Assembly: GCA_946803715.1 (NCBI GenBank)
Contig: CAMPET010000019.1
Coordinates: 242,210 to 261,339 of the forward strand
Source: Beroe ovata
Lineage: Eukaryota; Ctenophora; Nuda; Beroida; Beroidae
Direction of reading: 5' to 3'
Length of the DNA: 19,130 nucleotides
Of this stretch, positions 11,101-16,041 are shown piece by piece. The position numbers were made by a program, and so were the translations under genes. Each line of letters opens with the position of its first letter. Position 1 is the first letter of the stretch. Under the pieces are notes generated by a model. It worked only from the letters and a program-made list of their open reading frames with translations, had not been told where the DNA came from and did no database searches.

Positions 11101-14100
11101 TGTGACAACTGTCCATCTGACAAGAACTCTGACCAGTCGGACACCGACTGGAACGGTATTGGGGACGTGTGTGACACCGACACCGACACTGACGGTGATG
11201 GGGCGGTGGACGAGCATGACAACTGTCCTTCCTTTGCTGATGGGTCGCAGCTTAACAATAGTAATAACCACCTGTTCGGGATTTGTTTACATGTTTTTTT
11301 ACCCACATGTCAGATGTTTTGCAAAAACTTAGCAGCCTAATTTTTGCCAAGCGGCCTTTGAATAAGATAATCGTCTGTCAATTGAAAGCCGACATTTTAC
11401 CCCCCCCCCACTTTCCGGTGTATCTACATTGCAGCAGGGCCAAATATCGCGGCGGGGGGGGGGCGGATGCTATAATTACACCCGTACTTGCAGACTATGA
11501 CAGAGAATATAGGAGGAGGATGAACACTGGTGACATCTGTGACACAAACCTCGACGGTGACAGGATGAGCAATGATGATGACCCCTGCCCTTACGATAAG
11601 AATGATAGGTGTGACGGTGAGCTGAGTTTTTACTTATCATTAACAGTGGATAGTTGAGCAATTAGCAGCAATTAGCAATAATAATTCAGATCCTACCAGA
11701 TCCTAAATTTCATTACGAAATCTTGTAGTCTCGCCTCATTCGGGTATTCAACATTTTGATAAGCGGTAGCTGCGTGTTCTCACACCTTCCCTCGGAAAGC
11801 TTCCTCTCTCTAAGGAAGCTGTCTTCCTATCGTTCCATTATCTGATTATTTCCACTGTTCAGACCAGGAGGACGGATTTGATACTGACGGTGACGGTGTT
11901 CCCGACTATCGTGACATGTCACCCTGGGATCCGAACATCGGTGATGAATTCGACTTCTTCGGTAATTAGTTAGATACTCGATTCCAAATTCCTCTCACGG
12001 TCCATAGTTATATAGTTACAGTTGATTGCTGTGTCACGGGGCAATCGCCGTCACTCATTCACGATTAAATCAGCTGACCCCGCTTTCTAATTTGTTGCCC
12101 AGATCTCGCATCACCCTGGAGATCGTTTGTGTTCGACGGCGCGACCCCCGGATCAGATCTCGGTTGGAAGTACGATTTCGAGAACTCGCAATACTCCAAC
12201 GAGTTCTTCCAGTTCCGTGATGTGACCGCCCCCTTCGTGGGGGTGACGAGTCTCAAGTTACACGACGTTAACATCCTGGGAACATGGTTCGTGGCAGGGT
12301 GAGTAGAGTGACGTTTCCTCCTCGACTATCACAATGGAGTCAGTCATGCACGAATAGAGAAATACGATTTCCATCCATTCCCTTCGATCACTCAATAGGA
12401 TTGAATAGGATACTTAGTATACCTACATGTACAATTGGACTGGTTATATCGGTGACTGAGCACAATATCCACCCTCAGGAACGCACCCGGCAATTACATT
12501 GGATTCGTGTTTGGGTTCCAGAGTGCCAGGAGATTCCTCATGGTTGCCTGGAGACGAGACCACGACTCTTTCTTACACGAAGGTTGGGAGACATGCAGAG
12601 AACTATCCATCGCGCCCTGATCCCATGACTGCCATGAGTTTACATTGGAAATTCTCGACAGGTGGACTCCAGGGACTCCACATCAAAGCAGTCCACGCTT
12701 CACAGGAATTGGCATTCGGATCAGAGTTCGAGGAGTTGCTATGGTCCACTTCCTCCACAAACACAGACAGTACTCTGCTGTGGTACGATAGAGGCAAGGT
12801 GGCGTGGCAGTTCAACACTGCTTACCGATGGAACCTTCAATTCAGGTATATGTTAGATGTGAATTTGATAATATGATATTCAAGAAGTACCATAATACTC
12901 TGAGTATCAGTCCATAGTCTATACTTTGAGTATCAGTTAGTATGAGTGAGTATCAGTTATTAATACGGATTTTCCTGATCAGACCGAGTGTTTCTACCAT
13001 TGAGCTCTGGGTATACGAGGCAGACGCTATATTGATTCACACTGGAGGAATACGGTGCAACGATATCCTCGGTAATATTTAGAAGAGTGCCCCATTATTC
13101 ATCCACCCCTCTTATTTCTACATTCTGTACATACAGGGGATCTCTAAACTATCTCAATAACAGGTGGGAGTTTTGGTGTGTTTGCGTTTAACCAGCCGTC
13201 AACCTACTGGTCAAACATTGAGTTCCAAGCGCAGGCGAGGGAAAATGGTGCTCTTTATCTTGGGGTTGCACAGTACCCGTTAGTACTGATCAGATTATGA
13301 CCTCATCACGAACCACTGAATTGTCCCATGATAAGGCAGTTTCCAAGAAGCTTCTCGGATACTGCCTGTGATGAACCTCCAAATTGGCAAACACTTCATT
13401 ATCGAGCACCTCCTCAGGAAGGTGAATCTGAACATCTCACTGTCCCACGTCCCGGAATCTGTCCTCCTATCCGTGTGGGTGTCCCTGGACGCAGGCTCCG
13501 TCCCCCTGTCCCGATACGGTCCCACCTTCACCGGGAGTGTCCTCTGCACAGACACCTCCGTCATCTGTATTTCTCTCGACATCGACAAGGAGGCACGGGA
13601 GTACAAGGTTAAGTTCGAGTAAGTCACGACTGAGTCATTTTCCACAGTTTAGAAATTTCATGAGTATCGTTCTGAGAATTACTGCAAATTGTAGTGTCAG
13701 AAACGCCTCATATCAGTATGACATACACCATCTTCAGTTCTCAAATAAGTTGAATGTTTCAAAACCCAATACCTAAATGTGACCCCATGATACTCGACTG
13801 TACCCGTTATAACGTGTTAAGGTTCGGTGGAGATGCCAGTTTCGAGTCTGCTCTCTCGACCACTGACCTGGAAACTCGGGAGAACAGTGCCAACTCCAGA
13901 TCCTCGTACAACGCTCTGTGGATAAACCTGGCTATCGAGGTATACATCCGTTGTAACCAAGACATTAACTCGCAAATTGTGCAAATTTGCCATTCTGTTA
14001 ATAAGTTATGACCACTCGAACCATATTTTTGAAACTTGAACCGAACTTGAACCTTATTAAATACTGAAATTTTTTGGTTCTTATTCTTATAAGGCCTTTT

Positions 14101-15119
14101 AACCAGTCGCGCCCATACATTGAACAGCTACAATGTTCGCCCTCACAATACTTGTCTGTGTCTTGGACTAGATGTTTATAAGGCACCCTCTCCTATTTTT
14201 ACTACCTATGCAGTACGTACACCACGAGTCCCTTGTTCGGTTTTGGGTGAACAACGAGAAAGTCGGGGAGTTGCCCACTTCCGTACAGACATTGGAATAC
14301 GCGGACTTTTTCCTAGGGACTGAGGGAGGAGACGGTATTCCCGTCCTAGTGGATGAGGTGAGTGCATCTATTGCGTCACTATGGCAACAGCTTGTCGATA
14401 TGGGTAGCCATGTGTGATCACCCTTGTTTTCAGCATACCGCGTGCAACAACCTAGCTCACGTGGGTCCCTCACAAAATGGCGTACGGACAAATGACAATG
14501 TTCTCCCCAGATACGAGTTATAAGAGGTATTTTGGAGGAGGGAGAGTTGGCAACAGCTATCAGTGATCCGATCTTGGAGAAATACCTAGGACAGAGTAGG
14601 GTGGTCGCGTGGTATGATTTCAATGAGGAGTCCTCCTCGAATTCGGTATGTACCCAGATCCTCCACATCATACAAGGCCCTGCTTGGGTAGCATAGCCTG
14701 GTCCATTTTACACGGGGACTTTACCCCTTGATGAGCAGACGATGATGAATATTGAATATGTCATATATTAATTTATTCATCAGTTTGCCCGGCAATTCTC
14801 AACATCGCCTATATAACACTGGTGAACAATCATCAGCCATATATTATATCACATATTCCCGGTTATATTGCCCATGATGATGAAACATTGCCCCTAACAT
14901 TGCCCTGATATATCCCGGCAGATCAGAGACCGTGGAAATCTCCAGGGAGACACAAACCTGCCCAATCCCGTGGTAAGGAGTAGGAGCAGATCGGAGGGTT
15001 TCCTGTACTCCATATTACACCACTCCTCCACACGGAGAGAGAAAAGAGATGAGGAGAGGGAGGAAAAGGGTGTGGTCACAGGGAAAACACCACCTCTGAT
15101 CCTCCATTCTGAATTGTAG
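1165..15119 (+). CDS. Giant chimeric matrix protein: LRR - FN3 - fibro-slime - cadherin-like - EGF - TSP type 3 - TSP C-terminal - LamG
   Basis: Whole-gene span: 20 coding exons, about 2,863 residues when one copy of the duplicated exons 5-7 is used. Order: signal peptide (1-28), about 30 LRRs (105-990), LRR cap (997-1035), FN3-like (1055-1147), fibro-slime-like (1165-1332), cadherin-like (1530-1685), cysteine-rich (1717-1885), EGFs (1889-2068), thrombospondin type 3 repeats (2070-2344), thrombospondin C-terminal domain (2344-2573), laminin-G-like domain (2575-2775) and a basic/acidic tail. Every junction keeps frame. Exon 2 has no signal peptide or credible start and joins exon 1 in phase 0, which argues for one gene rather than an LRR gene plus a thrombospondin gene. 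No transmembrane helix is seen, so I infer a secreted, calcium-binding adhesive matrix protein. It resembles the non-canonical thrombospondin superfamily rather than vertebrate TSP1-5. The exon 1/exon 2 link and introns 12 and 15 are the least certain joins. Confidence 0.75.
5191..5263 (+). other. Intron 1 (73 bp) with in-frame stop
   Basis: A GTGAGT donor and a TTGTCAG acceptor bound 73 bases, with exon 1 ending in phase 0 and exon 2 starting in phase 0. If the intron is retained, translation reads ten more residues and stops at 5221-5223. That would release a separate LRR-FN3-fibro-slime protein of 1,352 residues. Confidence 0.7.
5264..7154 (+). CDS. Exon 2: cadherin-like repeats, cysteine-rich region, thrombospondin EGF modules
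   Basis: 630 codons plus one base. After about 190 residues of unassigned sequence there are two cadherin-like repeats. The first ends in RIHDYNNHWP, a degenerate form of the cadherin VxDxNDNxP linker; the next has EASDEDETVNSELEFYI and ends in DYEVTIHILDKGSP, matching cadherin strand order. Then follows a stretch dense in CxxC and CPxG units (about residues 1717-1885), like cysteine-rich ephrin-receptor/TNFR-type modules. The thrombospondin EGF domains come next: SPCFPGVQC, then CPEGTEGDGRDC, then DINECEVVGACF. These match thrombospondin EGF1/EGF2 closely. It ends TCA G|GTATAC in phase 1. The reading frame has no signal peptide, so an independent gene start at 5297 is unlikely. Confidence 0.88.
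7169..7240 (+). repeat. 14-bp minisatellite in intron 2, each unit creating CACGTG
   Basis: About five copies of GTGTCACTTATCAC follow exon 2 after only 14 bases. Junctions between units form perfect CACGTG at 7178, 7192, 7206 and 7220, exactly 14 bp apart. The last unit is mutated (TATAAC). Confidence 0.95.
7376..7486 (+). CDS. Exon 3: thrombospondin EGF module
   Basis: The acceptor is CTATTTCAG and the donor ATAG|GTAGCT, phase 1 at both ends. The spliced product reads SGIGRDYAADNQQVCTDVDE, which matches the conserved thrombospondin stretch between EGF modules (GVG..YA..NKQVC..), followed by the first half of a calcium-binding EGF (DVDEC, NNGGC). Confidence 0.9.
   Translation, partial: ESGGITLLIISKFAPMLMSVCLITVDAGIMLSVKIT
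7600..7773 (+). CDS. Exon 4: end of one EGF and a second thrombospondin EGF module
   Basis: The acceptor is a run of Cs then CAG; the donor is GCAG|GTTTGC; phase 1 to phase 1. It supplies TCAVCEEGYTIAGG, then NPCEEEDACAENARCVF and CFCHIGYAG. This is the EGF that precedes the type 3 repeats in thrombospondins (compare NPC..NA.C.F....C.C..G.AG). Confidence 0.9.
7903..8030 (+). CDS. Exon 5 (copy 1): first thrombospondin type 3 repeats
   Basis: Acceptor ATCTCAG, phase 1; donor CAGCCAG|GTAACA, phase 0. It encodes ECGIDSDADGYPD, then NLNC..SRCQADNCPAIPN.SQ, the hallmark start of the thrombospondin calcium-wire (CG.D.D.DG.PD..L.C....C..DNCP). In canonical thrombospondins this motif occurs only once, which supports the view that the copy at 8957-9084 is the other allele. 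Confidence 0.9.
8017..8078 (+). repeat. 14-bp tandem repeat duplicating the exon 5 splice donor
   Basis: The unit GTAACATCAGCCAG repeats about four times starting at the exon 5 end, so the donor CAG|GTAACA is presented at 8030, 8044, 8058 and 8072. A degraded version lies at 9071-9130 in copy 2. Use of any downstream donor adds 14 bases and shifts the frame to a stop (VTSAR then TAA). Confidence 0.9.
8436..8596 (+). CDS. Exon 6 (copy 1): thrombospondin type 3 repeats
   Basis: Acceptor CCCCTAG, phase 0; donor GAAGT|GTGGGT, phase 2. It encodes SDTDGDNIGDACDPDLDEDG, then NEEDICPYD and DTDGDGVGDLCDNCPEV, classic DxDxDGxGDxCD calcium-binding type 3 repeats. The donor is set by the need to give EVWNADQLN with exon 7, a reading conserved in both copies. 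Confidence 0.88.
8756..8834 (+). CDS. Exon 7 (copy 1), cut off at the N
   Basis: Acceptor CTGATCAG, phase 2. It encodes WNADQLNVDRDEFGDECDDN and a few more acidic residues, then ends at base 8834 with no donor. The complete version is at 9665-9788. The break inside an exon at an N is the main evidence for a contig join here. Confidence 0.85.
8957..9084 (+). CDS. Exon 5 (copy 2, probable other allele)
   Basis: Same length (128 bases), phases and motif as the exon at 7903-8030. It has replacements D to N and N to T in the variable parts, while the calcium-wire residues and cysteines are kept. It should be used instead of the first copy, not in addition to it, if the N marks a contig join. Confidence 0.8.
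9345..9505 (+). CDS. Exon 6 (copy 2, probable other allele)
   Basis: 161 bases, identical in phase and motif to 8436-8596. Changes are mostly third-position, with T to S in the first DxD unit and I to T in the VxVTY stretch. All calcium-site aspartates and cysteines are kept. Confidence 0.8.
9665..9788 (+). CDS. Exon 7 (complete copy): thrombospondin type 3 repeat
   Basis: Acceptor CTGATCAG, phase 2; donor AGTCAG|GTTAGT, phase 0. It encodes WNADQLNVDRDEFGDECDDN, an acidic linker and DNCPLIPNSSQ, a full type 3 unit. This is the only copy with an intact 3' end. Confidence 0.9.
9823..10308. repeat. Intronic repeat, copy A (about 490 bp)
   Basis: Tandem partner of 10313-10861 inside intron 7. 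The two align from ACATCTGAGAAGAAAT to GTCAGGTGA. Copy A lacks 61 bases present in copy B; both deletion edges carry AATG, so the loss probably went through microhomology. Its left end is degraded (CTCCTAACATCTG in place of CTTCTCACCTGACATCTG). Confidence 0.85.
10313..10861. mobile_element. Intronic repeat, copy B (549 bp) with short inverted ends; possible MITE-like element
   Basis: Copy B begins TCACCTGAC and ends GTCAGGTGA, a perfect 9-bp terminal inverted repeat. It is flanked on both sides by CTTC, which could be a 4-bp target duplication. At the junction with copy A the ends form a 9-4-9 hairpin (10300-10321). A 129-codon open frame (10472-10861, +) crosses most of the copy but matches no family I recognise, and copy A has it frame-shifted. 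The tandem arrangement could equally be a satellite-like duplication, so a transposon origin is a guess. Confidence 0.5.
11068..11260 (+). CDS. Exon 8: thrombospondin type 3 repeats
   Basis: Acceptor GATTTAG, phase 0; donor AATA|GTAATA, phase 1. It encodes RDSDRDGVGDECDNCPSDKN, then SDTDWNGIGDVCD, DTDTDTDGDGAVDEHDNCP and SFADGSQ. These are textbook calcium-binding type 3 repeats with alternating aspartates and paired cysteines. Confidence 0.88.
11400..11463 (+). repeat. C10/G10 pair able to form a GC hairpin in intron 8
   Basis: Ten Cs (11400-11409) and ten Gs (11454-11463) are separated by 44 bases and can pair as a ten-bp all-GC stem. The loop holds a GCAGCAG that resembles splice acceptors. 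The true acceptor (ACTTGCAG) lies 30 bases downstream. Confidence 0.7.
11494..11616 (+). CDS. Exon 9: degenerate then normal type 3 repeat
   Basis: Acceptor TACTTGCAG, phase 1; donor GACG|GTGAGC, phase 1. The first unit is unusual: DREYRRRMNTGDICD replaces the expected DxDxDGxGDxCD, putting four arginines where calcium-binding aspartates should be. The next unit is normal in spacing (TNLDGDRMSNDDDPCPYDKN). Confidence 0.82.
11863..11961 (+). CDS. Exon 10: last type 3 repeat
   Basis: Acceptor CTGTTCAG, phase 1; donor TTCG|GTAATT, phase 1. It encodes DQEDGFDTDGDGVPDYRD, then MSPWDPNIGDEFDFF. The VPDYRD segment corresponds to the DNDSVPD.ID end of the thrombospondin wire just before the C-terminal domain. 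Confidence 0.85.
12103..12298 (+). CDS. Exon 11: start of thrombospondin C-terminal (L-lectin-like) domain
   Basis: Acceptor TTGCCCAG, phase 1; donor GCAGG|GTGAGT, phase 2. It encodes the first beta-strands (PWRSFVFDGATPG, then LHDVNILGTWFV), corresponding to the region of thrombospondins around GVDFEGTFHV. Similarity is weaker here than in exons 12-15. Confidence 0.8.
12479..12582 (+). CDS. Exon 12: thrombospondin C-terminal domain, GF.FG.Q motif
   Basis: Acceptor ACCCTCAG, phase 2; donor GAAG|GTTGGG, phase 1. NYIGFVFGFQSARRFLMVAW matches thrombospondin YAGFIFGYQDSSSFYVVMW. Reading on past the donor meets a stop at 12618-12620, so a splice is needed. With this donor the loop before the next strand is about eight residues shorter than in vertebrate thrombospondins. 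Confidence 0.82.
12662..12845 (+). CDS. Exon 13: thrombospondin C-terminal domain, IKAV...W..G and YRW motifs
   Basis: Acceptor TCTCGACAG, phase 1; donor TTCAG|GTATAT, phase 2. GGLQGLHIKAVHASQ matches the thrombospondin GIQLKAVKSS. LLWYDRGKVAWQFNTAYRW matches LLWKDPRNVGWKDKTSYRW, including the LLW, W and YRW positions. Confidence 0.88.
12983..13071 (+). CDS. Exon 14: thrombospondin C-terminal domain
   Basis: Acceptor CTGATCAG, phase 2; donor CTCG|GTAATA, phase 1. It encodes RPSVSTIELWVYEADAI, matching the thrombospondin strand HRPQVGYIRVRFYEG. One cysteine follows (RCND). Confidence 0.85.
13164..13278 (+). CDS. Exon 15: end of thrombospondin C-terminal domain
   Basis: Acceptor AATAACAG, phase 1; donor TACCC|GTTAGT, phase 2. 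GGSFGVFAFNQPSTYWSNIE matches [20 protein letters not shown], the terminal strands of the domain. The vertebrate cysteine in GVFCF is alanine here. If intron 15 is retained the frame ends at 13298-13300, right after the domain. Confidence 0.87.
13279..13339 (+). other. Intron 15 (61 bp) with in-frame stop
   Basis: A GTTAGT donor and an ATAAGGCAG acceptor with a poor pyrimidine tract, phase 2. It is the shortest intron of the gene. Retention adds seven residues and a TGA at 13298-13300, which would end the protein just after the thrombospondin C-terminal domain and drop the laminin-G-like part. Confidence 0.6.
13340..13618 (+). CDS. Exon 16: first part of a laminin-G-like domain
   Basis: Phase 2 at both ends; the donor GTAAGT is strong. 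It encodes LPVMNLQIGKHFIIEHLL, then SVLLSVWVSLDAGSVPLSRY, which fits the first strands of a LamG/concanavalin-like fold (sWvk...), and two cysteines in LCTDTSVICISLDI. Confidence 0.78.
13822..13939 (+). CDS. Exon 17: laminin-G-like domain, W..LAI strand
   Basis: Acceptor GTGTTAAG, phase 2; donor ATCGAG|GTATAC, phase 0. SYNALWINLAIE corresponds to the LamG hallmark d..WhhlAv.y. The polypyrimidine tract is weak, but frame and domain continuity support the boundary. Confidence 0.78.
14214..14357 (+). CDS. Exon 18: laminin-G-like domain core
   Basis: Acceptor CTATGCAG, donor GATGAG|GTGAGT, phase 0 at both ends. SLVRFWVNNEKVGELP matches the LamG lrfYvDGelvg strand. ADFFLGTEGGDGIPVLVDE matches the l.iG....G.iDEvrI strand that closes LamG domains. 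Confidence 0.85.
14511..14645 (+). CDS. Exon 19: last LamG strand and linker
   Basis: Acceptor CTCCCCAG, donor AATTCG|GTATGT, phase 0. IRVIRGILEEGELATA completes the LamG DEIRVIxxxLxxxEL signature with exon 18. VVAWYDFNEESSSNS then resembles the start of another LamG-type module (WYDFdE..D..), but not enough sequence follows to form a second domain. Confidence 0.82.
14922..15119 (+). CDS. Exon 20: charged C-terminal tail and stop
   Basis: Acceptor TCCCGGCAG, phase 0, ending at TAG 15117-15119. It encodes a low-complexity tail rich in Arg, Ser, Glu and Lys (for example RSRSRSEGF and RREKRDEEREEKG). No transmembrane helix, GPI signal or cysteine is present, which supports secretion. The di- and tri-basic runs could be protease sites; that is inference. 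Confidence 0.8.
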   Translation: MRDRGNLQGDTNLPNPVVRSRSRSEGFLYSILHHSSTRREKRDEEREEKGVVTGKTPPLILHSEL

Positions 15120-15540
15120 TGGGCTCCAGTTGTGGTGGACTCCAGTAACAGTTGTAGTGTTCATGATAATGACAACAGTTGATCACCAATTGTCTGCATT
15201 ATGAGACAGTTAGCAAAACCCGCGATTGCATCCGACCTTCACTTGGCGGGTACGCGAGAGTGACCCTGACATTACCCATTGATATCAACAAGAACGAAAC
15301 TCAATTTACTGGTCAATTGATTATGAAATTAGTGAAACCTTTTACTTATTATCAGGTTCTAGTTTGACTCCCAATCCTAAAAACAGATGCAACTCATCTT
15401 ACGGTTGCAATTCTCTCTGAAAATTGTTCGTATTTTACATTCCGCCCTCATTCTATAGTCACTACACGAGTCCACTCTCACACCCTCTGAGTATAATAGT
15501 ACTATCATTGCTCGGTACAACAGTTACTCTGATATTCAGT
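15120..15540. other. Convergent 3' intergenic region
   Basis: About 420 bp between the stop of the large gene (+) and the stop of the first Ly6-like gene (-). It should contain both 3' untranslated regions. I found no AATAAA for either strand and no recognisable gene. A 62-codon plus-strand frame at 15179-15367 has no domain. Confidence 0.6.
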
Positions 15541-15712
15541 CTAGCATGTCGCCCAGATGAGCAGGAGGAGCGCAGGAAGGATGGGTGCTGTAACCGCAGA
15601 TGCGCTGTTACACAGGTCTGTGGAGCAGTCATTACACGTGGTAATCTCGTCCTCACCGCAGTCCCCGCAGCCATAGTAAGTAGTCGTTACAAGAGCTGTA
15701 GCGATAGTGTAC
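15541..15712 (-). CDS. Gene A exon 2: Ly6 core and GPI signal
   Basis: Acceptor TCACTAG at 15713, phase 2, 172 bases, stop TAG at 15543-15541. It encodes YYGCGDCGEDEITTCNDC, then STDLCNS and the hydrophobic tail. The acceptor is preceded on this strand by a long CA-rich run in place of a usual pyrimidine tract. Confidence 0.82.
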
Positions 15713-16041
15713 CTAGTGAGAATTGTGTCTGTGTGTTTGTATGTTTGTTTGTGTGTGTCTGTGTGTCTGTGTGTGTCTGTGTGTGTGTGTCTGTGTTTTT
15801 GTGTTTGTACAATATGTGCTTGAGTGTTATGTAGTGTGAAAAATGTATGAAGTATCAGAAATGTATGCAATCAGAAATTTGTCTCATACGTCTTGCACAT
15901 AGTTGCCCCAGATCCTCCAATCACGCCTTCACAATCCTGATCGATTGTTGCCCCTGTGCTCCCGATGTACGTTCCTATTTTACAGGAGATTGCGGCGCAC
16001 GCAGTCAGCAGCGCTGCAAGGACAATGGCTTTTCTCACCAT
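15541..16041 (-). CDS. Ly6/three-finger-like GPI-anchored surface protein (gene A)
   Basis: Two exons, 16041-15890 and 15712-15541, joined in phase 2, give 107 residues. The first 18 residues form a signal peptide (AIVLAALLTACAA core). The mature part has eight cysteines (20, 37, 49, 66, 69, 77, 80, 85) ending in CNDCSTDLCNS, the CxxxxCN terminus typical of Ly6/uPAR/CD59 domains. The C-terminus is small residues followed by a hydrophobic run (APILPALLLLIW), a GPI-attachment signal. Partners and function are not shown by sequence; in this family they range from receptor modulation to complement control. Gene B at 17131-17953 has the same structure and orientation. The span between the first and last cysteine is short for the family, so a missed small middle exon is possible. 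Confidence 0.82.
15724..15807. repeat. Imperfect TG/CA microsatellite inside gene A intron
   Basis: A TG-rich run on the plus strand (CA-rich on the coding strand) fills half of the 177-bp intron and comes within about a dozen bases of the splice acceptor. CA repeats in introns are known elsewhere to bind hnRNP L and modulate splicing; relevance here is inference. Confidence 0.9.
15890..16041 (-). CDS. Gene A exon 1: signal peptide and first Ly6 loop
   Basis: ATG at 16041-16039, 152 bases, donor AAGAC|GTATGAG in phase 2. It encodes the signal peptide, SCKIGTYIGS and MCKT. Reading through the donor meets a stop within three codons, so a splice is required. Confidence 0.8.

Noticed and set aside
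12026-12628. Other-frame reading frames over exons 11-12
   Set aside because: They are frame shadows of the thrombospondin C-terminal exons and lack any domain.
15424-15834. 136-codon plus-strand frame
   Set aside because: It is antisense to exon 2 of gene A and runs into the TG microsatellite; low-complexity Val/Cys translation.
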